64,000 nucleotides of DNA from Chlamydoabsidia padenii. Lineage: Eukaryota; Mucoromycota; Mucoromycetes; Mucorales; Cunninghamellaceae. The DNA is taken from contig JAIWND010000009.1 in NCBI GenBank assembly GCA_025330725.1, positions 806,001-870,000 of the forward strand. Reading direction: 5' to 3'. Below the pieces are notes generated by a model. The model searched no databases. It was not told the DNA's origin and worked only from the letters and a program-made list of their open reading frames with translations. The position numbers and the translations under genes are program-made. Below, piece by piece: positions 23,499-34,500 of the stretch (the stretch's first letter is position 1; every line of letters begins with the position of its first letter).

Positions 23499-24110
23499 GG
23501 TACTGGTATCGCTCCTATGCGCTCATTCCTAGAAGAACGAATAACTTTAAACGCAAATAGTAAGTAAAATGGTGCAAAATGGGACTGATATTCAGATACA
23601 TGTATATGTATATGTCTTAAATCCTATAGACTTATCATTCACCTTCCCCCCCCCTTTTTTTTATAAATATTACTAGAGAATGTGCTCTTCTTTGGTTGTC
23701 GACACAAAGACAAGGATTATCATTACCAAGAACAATGGAATCAATACAAGAAAGATGGAAAACTACAAGTCTTTGTGGCATTCTCCAGAGACCAGGTAAT
23801 TAGTGGCGTATTTATAATGGAATGAAGATGTATTAACTATTTTGACTATTGGTGGGAATATACATGATAGGAATCCAAAGTATATGTCCAAGATTTGCTA
23901 CGACAACAATCTGTTATGGTCTGGGATATGATCGAAAACCAACAATGCAAAGTAATTCTCTCGGGATCGTCGGGTAAAATGCCGGATCAAGTTGCTTATG
24001 CGTTGAAACAAGTCTTTATGGGTGAAGGTGGATTGGATGCTGAGCAAGCTGAAGCTTACTTTGCCAATATGAACAAGACGGGACAATATCAAGAAGAATG
24101 CTGGTCATAG
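21479..24110 (+). CDS. TAH18: NADPH-dependent diflavin reductase Tah18 (NDOR1)
   Basis: About twelve exons. The start at 21479 gives MTRTLTILYGSETGCALDVA, the FMN-binding flavodoxin P-loop. Further flavodoxin parts: FICSTTGQGEEPANMK and CAVFGLGDSSYRK. The FAD-binding lobe has MHPRSFSIASSLK (RxFSxxS FAD contact), and the NADPH-binding lobe has IGPGTGIAPMRSFLEERI and NVLFFGCRHKDKDYHY, ending in an aromatic tail, ECWS. Electrons pass from NADPH via FAD and FMN to Dre2/anamorsin, starting cytosolic iron-sulfur cluster assembly and diferric cofactor building in ribonucleotide reductase. Introns carry striking simple sequence: about 48 A (21748-21796) and TA repeats (22502-22529, 23467-23494). All modules of the family appear intact. 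It faces the Cdc11-like gene across a short shared promoter. Confidence 0.95.
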
Positions 24111-24321
24111 TTTATATAACATTAGAATAGAATAGATATATATTTTTATTATTTGATACTTGTAATATACTGCTTATTTATTTAGATCATTTTAATAAAA
24201 CAAGACGTATTTACATATTTAATTAACTAATTTGATACAATGTTAAAAAAGGTGGTGGTGGGACTATTAAGCTAGTTTGAGGAAGGGAAAGAAGGGGGGT
24301 GACAATAAGATTGGTGATAAA

Positions 24322-24620
24322 TTAAAACCTGTATCGTGCGCGCTTAATGCTGACGAGGTATTCCTTGGGAGAATCAGCGGTATCATGATAGCCAATAGGT
24401 CCAATGTCGCAATCAGCACAAGAGAGGTATTTGATAGTGCCAATGGTTTTTGAGAATCCAACATTATCGAAATCCATCATATCACTTAGGCACCAAAAGT
24501 GAGTTTCGTCCTTGTCGTTTTCTTGATCCACCGAGGAGCCGACAGGTAATGATGTTTCTGGAAGTGATAACTAAAAGAGGATTTACGAAGAAAAGAAAAG
24601 GTTGGGTCAAGAAGGATGTG

Positions 24621-24665
<45 letters not shown>

Positions 24666-24843
24666 TTCTAGTATTCTATTATCAATTTACCTTGGAGCCA
24701 TCTCGTTCGATCAGGACAGCAGTGTTTTTTCGTAGAATGACACATTGACAGCCATCCTTTGGGCAGAGTAAATCGGCCTTGTTTTTATTTGTATCTTTGT
24801 CGAGGATAGCTTCTAGAGATAATGCATGGAAAGGTTTGGCCAT
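24322..24843 (-). CDS. DSS4: Mss4/Dss4-like Rab-binding zinc protein
   Basis: Two exons, 24843-24691 and 24570-24322, give 133 residues from the Met MAKPFHALSLEAILDKD. In-frame upstream codons to 24960 exist but lack family similarity. Zinc-binding Cys pairs are visible as LLCPKDGCQC and CADCDIGPIGYHD. Family core: FWCLSDMMDFDNVGFSKTIG and KYLSCADCDIGPIGYHD, closing with EYLVSIKRARYRF. Mss4 (RABIF) and yeast Dss4 bind nucleotide-free exocytic Rab GTPases (Sec4/Rab8 type) and act as weak exchange factors or chaperones. An ACGGGATGTAAAT word near 24926, about 80 bp upstream, resembles the recurrent promoter motif. The intron contains a T run of over 30 bases. Confidence 0.9.
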
Positions 24844-25599
24844 GATATACAAATGTAAAGTTGGGGAGGGCAGCGCAATTTTATTTTTCAGTGTCGATTT
24901 TTTTTTTCCACAGGACGAAAACCGACGGGATGTAAATATTGATCGGAGCTCACCTGTCATTTTCCCTGTGTACTACCCCCTTCCCGCCTTGCTACGCATT
25001 TTCTTCTTTTTCTAAACTGACTCTTTCCTCAATCAAAACAACCTTCCTCCAGTCAATAGATGTTCCCTTTACAATACAGTCTACAGTGGAGAGAATAGAT
25101 TAAAGTACCAAAACAAGTAGACCAGGGTAAAATAATGCGAAACAAGTATATTGTCCGCTTTATTTCTTTATCTTTCACGTGCTTTTTAAAAGTGAGGCAT
25201 GAAGTAGGATGTCAGATGCTCAAACAGGTTCCATGTTGATTGCGATCCTTTTATATAGGAAGCAATTAGAAACAAGTCCACATGAGAAACAAAAAAAAAA
25301 AAAAAGAACTTTGGTTTTCAATAAACCGTCTCTCCTCACCTTGATGGATAAAACAGTTGACCTTCTTGCCTTTATGATGACCACGAGTCAGGCATTACCT
25401 GTCAGAAACATCCAAAAGGAGAAAAGAGGCTTTTTCCATGTAACCTGCCTGGCCATTCTATGACTGAAAGACTGACTACAAACGAAAACTTTTTAAATCC
25501 CGACATGCCACAGATTCTAAAAGGGTGTTTTGGTTTTTTTATTTTTATTTTTAAACGTTTCTCTTTCCCCAATTCCATTTTTAACTTTTTGATTACATT
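24844..25599. other. Divergent intergenic region
   Basis: Promoter region of the Mss4-like gene (-) and the CaaX repeat protein (+). It contains a CACGTG E-box (25177-25182), a TTTTAAATCCCGA motif (25491-25503) and a T-rich leader. An 84-codon frame at 25209-25463 has no recognisable features and is not called. Confidence 0.5.
25491..25503 (-). promoter_or_regulatory. GCGGGATTTRAA motif upstream of CaaX repeat protein
   Basis: TTTTAAATCCCGA on the plus strand, about 100 bp before the ATG at 25600. Confidence 0.4.
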
Positions 25600-27839
25600 A
25601 TGACCACCCTCAACGAAAACGTACAACACGCCATTGATGCTGTCATTGCCTCTTCAGCACTCGATATGTCTGCCTTGATTGAAACCACTCTTCACAAATC
25701 AACACAACCTGAAGAATTACCCACTGTCGCGTCAACTGCTACTGGTATTCCTGCTCCTGCTGCTATCGCCACTACATCCGACAGCGAACCTATTGAAGAA
25801 ACTCAACAAGAAGAAGAACAACAACAACAAGAACAAGAAGAAGAAAAAAAACCTCTTGTCTCATCCACTGCTACTGGTTTGCCTGATTCCACTGCTATGG
25901 CCGCTGTCATTGAAGAAGCCGAAGCTAAACAACAAGAACAAGAAGAATCGACTCCAGTCTCATCCACTGCCACCGGTATTCCTGCTCCTGCTCCTATTGT
26001 TGAAGCTGTTAACGAAACTGAAGACACTACTGAATCCAGCCAAGTAACTTCTGAAGAACAACCATCGGAACAAGATAACACTGCTGCTCCATTGTCTGAA
26101 ACTCTTCAAAAGTCAATTGATTCTGTGGTGAATACTCCTGCTGCTGCCATTCAAGATATTGTCAAGAACTTGGTTCCCTCTGCCGAAGAACCTGTTACTC
26201 AACAACCTTTGGTCACCTCTATTGAAGCTGTCCAAGCGGCTATTGCCAGTGTGGTAGGAAGCGGGGCCATGGATATGACTGCCTATTTGAAACCTGCTGT
26301 TGCCGATGAACTCACCGTCGTTGAAGAATCTTCTCACACTGTTACAGATGCGGAAAAGTCTGTGGAACCTGTGGAACCTGTGGTCGAAAACGTGGTTGCT
26401 CCTATCGAACTTGCACAAGAACCTGTGGTGGAAGAAACTGTGATCGAAGAATCTGCTGCTGACGATCAAATCAAGGAACCTGTGGTGGTGGAAGAAGCGA
26501 TTTCTGAAGAACCTGCTGCTCCTTTTATTGCCGTATGCCCTGCCAAACCTGAAGAAGAACCTGTGTCTCAAGATCCCACTGTTGAAGAAATCAAGATTGA
26601 CCAAGTCCCTACTACTGAAGAACCTGACGTTGTCCTGCCCACTGAAATCAAAACTGAACAAGTCCATGTTGCTGAAGAACCTGTGGATGCTGCCACTGTT
26701 GAAGATGAAGCACCAGTAACAATTGAACAACCTAAGGTCACTTTGGAACAAGGTAATGAACAAAATAATGATCTGGGATAGTGTCATGGTGACTAACGTT
26801 TTTTTTTTTTATATATTTTGAAAATGTTGTAATAGAGCCTGTTAATGTTGAAGTTGAAGCACCAGTTACAATCGAACAACCCAAGGTGGAAGAATTGGTT
26901 ACCCTGGAACAACCCAAGGAAGAAGAACGTGTTGTTGCTCAACAAGGTAACAAAAAGGGGAAGATAAAAGATCAAATGTGAACGATATAAAGGCGTCTTA
27001 CCTTTTGTGTTTCATAGAACCTGTTAATGACACCATTGTTGAAGACGAAACACCAGTAACGACCGAACAACCTAAGGTGGAAGAACCTGTTGCTGCCGAA
27101 CAAGGTAACAAAAACAAAACAAGACAAAAAAAAAAAAGAGGGAATAAAAAGATCAATCGGGAATGATATAAAAATGTCTTATCTTTTGTGATTTTATAGA
27201 ACCTGTTAATGCCGCTATTGTTGAAGACGAAGCACCAGTAACGATCGAACAACTCAAGGAAGAAGAACCTGTTGCTGCTGAACAAGGTAAAGGAAAAAAA
27301 AAAAAAAGACAAAGGATCAACCGGAAATAATGCAAAGCTGACTTGATGTTTGTGTTTTAGGTCAAATTAAAGAACAAATGATTGCTTCAGATGCTGATAC
27401 TGTCAAGGCAAACGATTCATCCGTGGCAGAACCTATCAAGGAACGCGAAATCACTCACGTGGAACCAGCTGCCGATGATCAACATGTCGTGACCAAAGAA
27501 GAACCTACTGTCGATAACAAGGATCAAGAAGTTACTCCTGCTCCTTCCTCTCAATCGGAACCTATTGCACATCAACCAACTCACACTGCCAATGTGGATA
27601 CCCAAGCTAAACCATTACCTGAAGCACCCAAGGCTCAAGAATCACAACAAGCACCCCGATTGGAATCTATTAAAAAACCTGAACCTATCGTACCTGTCCC
27701 ATTGGAATCAAGCCAAGTCGAACCTCAATTGCCTGCTGCTGCTCCTCAACAACCTGCTCAACATCAACCTGCTGTCTCTCAAGAACAACCTGCCAAGCCT
27801 GCAACTGAAGCCAAATCTTCTCGATGCACCATTATGTAA
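25600..27839 (+). CDS. Acidic repeat protein with C-terminal CaaX prenylation box
   Basis: Five exons (25600-26752, 26836-26946, 27018-27104, 27200-27286, 27361-27839) give 638 residues, all joined at phase 1. No known domain recognised. Visible structure: a helical motif three times in the first 240 residues (NVQHAIDAVIASSALDMSAL; TLQKSIDSVVNTPAAAIQDI; AVQAAIASVVGSGAMDMTAY); three STATG(I/L)P boxes at about 45, 89 and 122; Glu/Gln/Pro/Val-rich EEPVVEE-type repeats; and three small exons repeating EPVN..(I/V)EDE.PVT.EQ. The protein ends SSRCTIM: Cys plus TIM is a CaaX box, and a terminal Met usually directs farnesylation, so the acidic chain may be tethered to a membrane. No signal peptide or transmembrane helix. 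Function unknown; a cytoplasmic membrane-linked scaffold is a guess. Confidence 0.75.
26836..27286 (+). repeat. Tandemly duplicated exon-intron units
   Basis: Exons at 26836-26946, 27018-27104 and 27200-27286 encode the same EPVN...EDE.PVT.EQ.K.EE.V..EQ unit. The last two are both 87 nt and differ at few bases. The introns also align: each contains a purine-rich stretch with GATCAA and most end CTTTTGTG.TTT.ATAG. The 3' end of exon 1 (about 26692-26752) encodes one further copy. Confidence 0.8.
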
Positions 27840-28575
27840 TTGGCTATAACATGGATTAGTAGTGATAGTGATCAGTTTATGCAGAATTTTTTTTTTACAT
27901 ATGTTTTTACTTTGACGTTGTACTTGACAATTTGTATTAGAATAAAAAACCGTATATATACTTTTACAACAATTGATTTGTGATCTTGTCTCTCTATTGC
28001 ATCGGGCCAGTAAATAAACTCTGATGTATCGGAATTTGAATTGTATAGATAAACAGAACAATTGCTATTGTACATCATTCCTTTGATCAATGATACTATT
28101 TGCCATATGATTTTGCATCTACCTTTTTTTTTTTTTTTCAAATTGGTACAATTATTCAAGCACAGTTCCAACTTCCTTCATCAAGGTTTGGTTATTGGCA
28201 CTCCAGGAGATTTTCATTTTCAATCGCCGCATTTGGGAGTCCCGTTCATGCACTTTTTTGACATGTCTTTTCGCCACTATCCAGGCTGCTTACATAAAAC
28301 GTACATACAGACTACACAGCGCATATATATACTGGGTTTGAAAGTGGCTTGGTTAATATTCTTTTATTAAGAATATTACTGTGAGACATGAATAACATCC
28401 CCGGTGGCAAAAAGGAAAAAGGAGCCCACCAATGGCGGCGTTTGAACAATGGTCAAGTTGTACTTTTTTTTTTTATCTTCTTGGGTCTGAGCCCTTTCCT
28501 TTCCTCTTTCTCTCTCTCTCTCTCTTTCTCCGTCCACTCATTCATTCACATCTTTGTCCATTACTTGATTGATAT
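27840..28575. other. Intergenic region, IP3-receptor promoter
   Basis: Downstream of the CaaX protein (AATAAA-like site near 27941) and upstream of the channel gene. Includes GGCGGCGTTTGAA near 28433, a diverged form of the recurring motif about 140 bp before the ATG, and a CT tract at 28508-28526. No gene seen. Confidence 0.5.
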
Positions 28576-31500
28576 ATGACCAACAAAACAAACTCACCTC
28601 TATTGTCTATTGGTGATGAAGTCTTATTCTACGATGAAAGCAACAATCTTCTATTGGCCGAAAACCCTCAGGAAACAAGAGCCTGTACGCGACCCACACA
28701 AATCAACCAATTGACCTCAGAATCCTTGGGTGCTAGTATATTCAAGATCGAACCTCAACAAACTCATGCGGACAGGCGACAGCTAGAACACTTTTTATGT
28801 GACGACGATGCTGAAAGTGTGCGGTGTGAAGGAACACCTGAAGAACTGTTGGAACTGGACCGATTGACTCTGCTGGCGGAAAAAGAACACACTCAAAACG
28901 AAAATGAACGACAGCGTCTACTGGGGAAACCTATCTTGTATGGTCAAGTCATTCAGCTTTACAATCCTTATTTTAACAAATACCTCGGCATCAATGGTCG
29001 AACTTGTGAAAACGACGTATCCAATCTCCAAGTGAATCTGTCTAATGAAGTCATTGGCTCTTTTAGAATCATGCCCAGGTAAAACAAGATATGCCAAAAA
29101 ACATAATGAAATATAGTCAGACTAATGGTTTGGTTTGGTTTGGTTTTTTTGTTTTGTTTCTAGATATCGTATTCGGGTGGATGGTGAACCGGTCCGTCTT
29201 GGTGATACAATTGCTATTCAATGTGTACGACCAGAAGGCTATCTTAATGTTGGTCTCATTCCTTCTCATTCAAGCATCTACAACACTGATTATTATGAAG
29301 TCTATTCTCATACTCGGATATCTTCATGGACTATGCGTATACATTCATCAGCTACTGTTGGTGGAAGTCAAGCTAAAAGGAAGGCCAAGTACATTAACTC
29401 TGCTCAATACATACGATTCTATCACAAGGAAATGGAAGCTTACCTAGAATCAAATGTCTTGAACTGGTAAGTTATTTGGGAAATAGATTATGAAATGATC
29501 CTAACATTACTTCTTTTTTGTTTTGATTTGATTGATAAAGGGACAAAAACGAAGTACGACTCAAAAGGCATGTATTGAACCCATTGGATCCAAAGGAAAG
29601 CGACTCTCCGCTATCGTTTTGGGAGGTAATTGAAGATAATTGTTAATGCAACTTTAATACTAACCTAATCTTTTAATTTATTAGATCGAAAATGTTGACA
29701 TATCTAGGGGATCCCTTATACGGTGGAAAAAGTCTGTGCGTATCCGCCATGCTGCATCACGTGCTTACCTTTATATCGACCCAAATAATGTTCGCCTGGA
29801 TGTCAACTCACATAAGGTGTCATTCTCTCTTGGCCTGATGAAGGATCCACCTTTGATAACCAATGAAGCCAATGATCCTACTCTTTTTGTCTTTGTGCCT
29901 GCATCTGAACAAGATTCGACTGGTGTACCTTATGGAAGCTATTTACGTATACAACACGTGGCGACTCGTTGTTGGCTTCACGCATCATCCAAAACTGAAA
30001 CTCAACTTCCCACTCCTCCATCTGTCAATTCGATGACTCTTTCTTTGCCACCAAATTCTCTTTTACCAACAAATTTAACGCCTGGATTCCTGAACACTTC
30101 TTTCACCTCGGGTCAACATCATCAACAACAACAACATCACCATCCTCAATTCCATCGGTCACGACATGAATCAATTCGATTCAGCTCGACAGACTCCTAT
30201 GGCGGGGCAGGATCGGCTCTAAATACACCAACTACACATCAAGTCACTGCAACACAAGACTTCTTTTACCATGATTGCTTTACAGTAACTCTTGTCAGCG
30301 ATCATCTCACCTCCTCCTTCAACATTATCAACGAATTCCTTCCTCGATTACAAGCCTTCTTGAAGAACAAACGCCTTCCTTTCTCTAGTGACTCAAGCTC
30401 CTTTCCGATCGAGAAACATGAATTTGACTCGGTATCAGGCATCTTGGTAAGTATAGTATAGGTGGAGAATAGGGGGACAAGGTATAAGGGCTGTGATTAA
30501 CTTGGTATTGCTCTAAGATGAATCTCATAAGGTTTTGCACAAAAAGCTCTGAACATGACCTCACAAAACGACGTGGATTACCGATACCATGTAAGTACAC
30601 CTCTATCCATCACTAAACTATAAAAGTAAATAACTCACTTGCTGTTTTAATTTTATGGGACATAGATCATCAGGCTCTACTCAGGGATAATGGAATCATT
30701 GAAGCTGTGATTCAAATGATACAGATCCCATTCAATCTTGCAAAGCGGAGAAAATTCAACAGGGACAAGAAATCTGATCAATCTCCTGGTGGTGGATATA
30801 TCAATGAAGAAAAAGTGGTGGACATGGATGCTCTCACCAACGCTACCTCTGACCAACAACCCGAGTATCAACTAAAAGTGATCTTGACATTATGCTACCA
30901 TTTGCTTCGGGTATTCTTACTGGGTGCTTCATCCTTTGAAGAAAACTCAGATCTCAAAATTAATCAAGACTATGTAATGGATGTCTCTGGTGACGCGGGC
31001 ATTCAACTTTTTCTCTCTCATCTCAATTGCGGCATTGGTGCTACGTCCATGCTGGAAAATCTGGTACAAGATAACGATAAAATGGTAAACAAGATTGTCG
31101 ATGTTCGCCCTGATATCATGGAAATCCTGGTCAAACATGTGTACAATCAAAGTCGATCGGTGCTACGATATATCCAGAAATGCAACAACATTAACAAGAA
31201 TAAGAAACGGCAAGGGGTGGCAGCTAACAACAAAAATAACAACAATGCTACTCATGGACTTTATGATACATCTCCTATTATGGTGGAGCATGCAGAATTC
31301 GTTGGATGTCTTGATCTTCTTGGTGCCTTTTGCAGCAACGATTCTGCAAGTGGATCATTAACATTTTCTCATCGCGATTATGTCCTGGAACAACTCTTTG
31401 ACCCCTTACTTGAAAGTCATCTTATACAATGCCGTCTGGCTTCTGGAACTGGTGCGGTGGAAATTAGTATATTATCAACAACAAGTAACTCTTTTTATGG

Positions 31501-34500
31501 TGAAAACAAAAGCAATAATGATCCTCATGATGGCTGGATGAATTTGGATATGCTATTATACCAACATCATATAAGCATCACTAGATTCTTATGCAGATTG
31601 TTGGATCTTGTATGCTCTCTATCACGTGGAACCAACAATGGCAAATCTTTACAAGTCATTCGGGGATGCATAAATGAAGAAGTCTGTCTCAAATGTCTCG
31701 GCTTTGTCAATTTACCAAGTGAAATCAGGGCCAAATTCTGCGATCTTTTAAGGGGTAAGAAAAATGAAAATGAAAAAGTCCGACCGTTAATTTTTTTTTC
31801 TTTCTCTCCAGTATTGTATGTCAATGTTAATCCATACAGTGAAGTCTTATTGTCTGACTTTACTATCCATTATGACTCCTTGGAAGGCTCTTCGACATAT
31901 CCTCAAGGTGGTAATGGTGGGACTGACACTCAACGCCCCGACTTTTTTGATCAGCTGAAACGATGGACACTGGTGTTCCTTGACGACCACCGACATTGCG
32001 TAAGTACTCTGATAAAATAAAACTGAACAAAGGTATGATAATGCTAACTCACCTATTGTTTATTTCAAGTTCACAGAATGCGATGGTGATATTAACTTTT
32101 TGTCCTCTGTCCTGAACCTGATCCATACACAGTTGAAACTTGGATTCTTCTCTCAAGAAGAAGATGTCAAACGACTATTTAGAGCTCTGGTATATATTTT
32201 GGACGGCCGCATCGATGCAAGGTAAGTACACTGGGCAAAAAGCAAAATATAGTGAACTCACTTCTTTATTGATATCTTATAGGAACGCTGGACATCTCAA
32301 ATACTTGGAAGACAACTATGAGCCCCAATCATGGTAATAACATTCATAAACTTGGATACATAGACATCACTAATCTTTATTTGTTTGTATATGCTGTGTT
32401 TCTAATTTTAGGAATGAACGGTTTTTACTGACCGAAGCAAACCAAGCGGTGATGAACATCAAGATACAAGTACTGGAAATCTTCGATTTGATCTTTGACT
32501 TGCGTGTCCACGTACGCATGAACAAATTGGCAACAAAATGGAAAAGGATGGAAACGTAAAGATACAAAAGAAGACATGACAATACTCTTAATTGACACAA
32601 TCCAACTGACATGTTTTTCTTTTATATAACTGTAGGAACGTTGAAATAGATCCCTTCTTGTCACTACGAAACATATTGACGAACATCTTCTCGGAAACCG
32701 TCTTACGCCAACGTGAAAGCAGCCTGATGCCGATTCTCAAGGATATTCTCAAGTACCAATACGCTCCTTTAAAACACGTGGCTGTTGTGGTCATGCACCG
32801 GATGTATAATGATTGTGAAGGTAAACTCTATAAAATAAATACACATGATACTTGATGGATTAAGAATATACTAACTCTGTGAAATCACTTGGTAGATTTA
32901 TTTAAAAAGTCCGATCAGGTGCTGATTCTCCACGAGCCTCAACAAGTATTTGTTTACCATGGTATCAAGAAACGACTGTCTCGACTAAGATCATATCTGT
33001 TGGCGGAAAAACTAGGGGTTGATCATCTTCCTTTGGTGGATCGAATTTTACGAGAATTTATCAGCTTGTTTCATGGTAACACAATCGACTACAATGATCA
33101 AATCATCAACATATCCGAGAATAACGATACAAAGACATCATCTATCGACCAGTCAATGCAGCAAACAGTCAACAAAAAGATCTTCAAGAATCTCAACACC
33201 CATCAAGTAATCATCCATATTCTTGACGCCTTGAACAATATCTTGCCGATCTTCAATGACACCACTAATGAATCTTTCTCTGTGACCTTGATCAAAACAT
33301 GCTTGGACCTTTTGGTGGAGCTGGTCAAAGATGATGCTAGTTTACAGGTAATGGAGAAAAAAAAATAAGAAAACAGGTATAACATGTATGTAGTATTAAT
33401 ATTAATTCATGAAATATTGGAGTAGGGATCATTTGTGCTGGATAACTTTGATCTTCTTATTGACATAACAAGCTATCACACTACTCTATCATATGGACTG
33501 TATGGAATTTGTGGTCAAAATCTATATATCAGCATCAAGGTCAGCGAAGAACAAATCAAGCGTATTCTGGAACTCTCGGGTGGACATGATGCCAATTACT
33601 TGCGACTCTTGCATGATTTTATGAAACCTCATGGGAAACTTATCAAGCGAAATCAAGACATGATCATGCGCCTGATTATGAACAACAAGCAACTTTATAT
33701 ACCTTTTGCAAATATTGAAGATTTAGTACACACTGACTGCATTGACTACTGCTTGGAACTGATTGAACTTCTTTCCATTTGTGGGTATGGTGAAAATACA
33801 TTTGGCCAATCAGTAAGTTACCTATGCGAACTGATCTTTTTAGTTTGTACTAACTATTTTTTTTATATTATATTAGTTTGCTCGGACAGTATTGTCGATT
33901 TCGGACATTACTGATATGGTTCAGAACACTGACACACCTTTGCCTCTCAAATCCAAGGCTCTTCGCTTTTTGGCATCTATATATCTCGACACTGGTGATA
34001 CTCCTTCTACAATGGTGCCGATCGACGAAAATGACAACCTTAAAGCGCTTATGGATATGCTTTATCAGGACTTGGTCGATGCTGGGAACTCCAAGGACAA
34101 TGATGACGATTTTACACAATATATCTATGAAGGTGTGGCTGTATTTATGCGGTCGATCTTTGAATATCAAGTCCGACCTGAAACGATACTCGATGAAAAC
34201 TTGCTGGATCTTTGTCCTCGTCTGATTGATGCCACAAGCAATCTCCTCATGGTCAGTAGTAACTCTGACGAAAGTACACGGACATCCATTCACCTACAAC
34301 AACATCAAAGGAACTTGCTTGCTTGCCTGGATAGTATGCTCAACGTCTCGGGATTCCACGGGACAGTTGCCCCAGATACTCTTCGTGGTCAAATTCGTCA
34401 AGTAATGATACACATCAACAACGATACCGATAATATGACCAATCAACCTTTGGGCTCCATCAACGCGAAATTCCAGGGATTTATACGAACACTCAAGGCT

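Noticed and set aside
25209..25463. 84-codon plus-strand frame in the promoter of the CaaX gene
   Set aside because: No recognisable features, spans a poly-A run, and lies in promoter DNA.
26113..26787. 224-codon minus-strand frame opposite the CaaX protein
   Set aside because: Shadow of the repetitive GAA/CCT codons of the plus-strand gene; Phe/Arg/Asn-rich.
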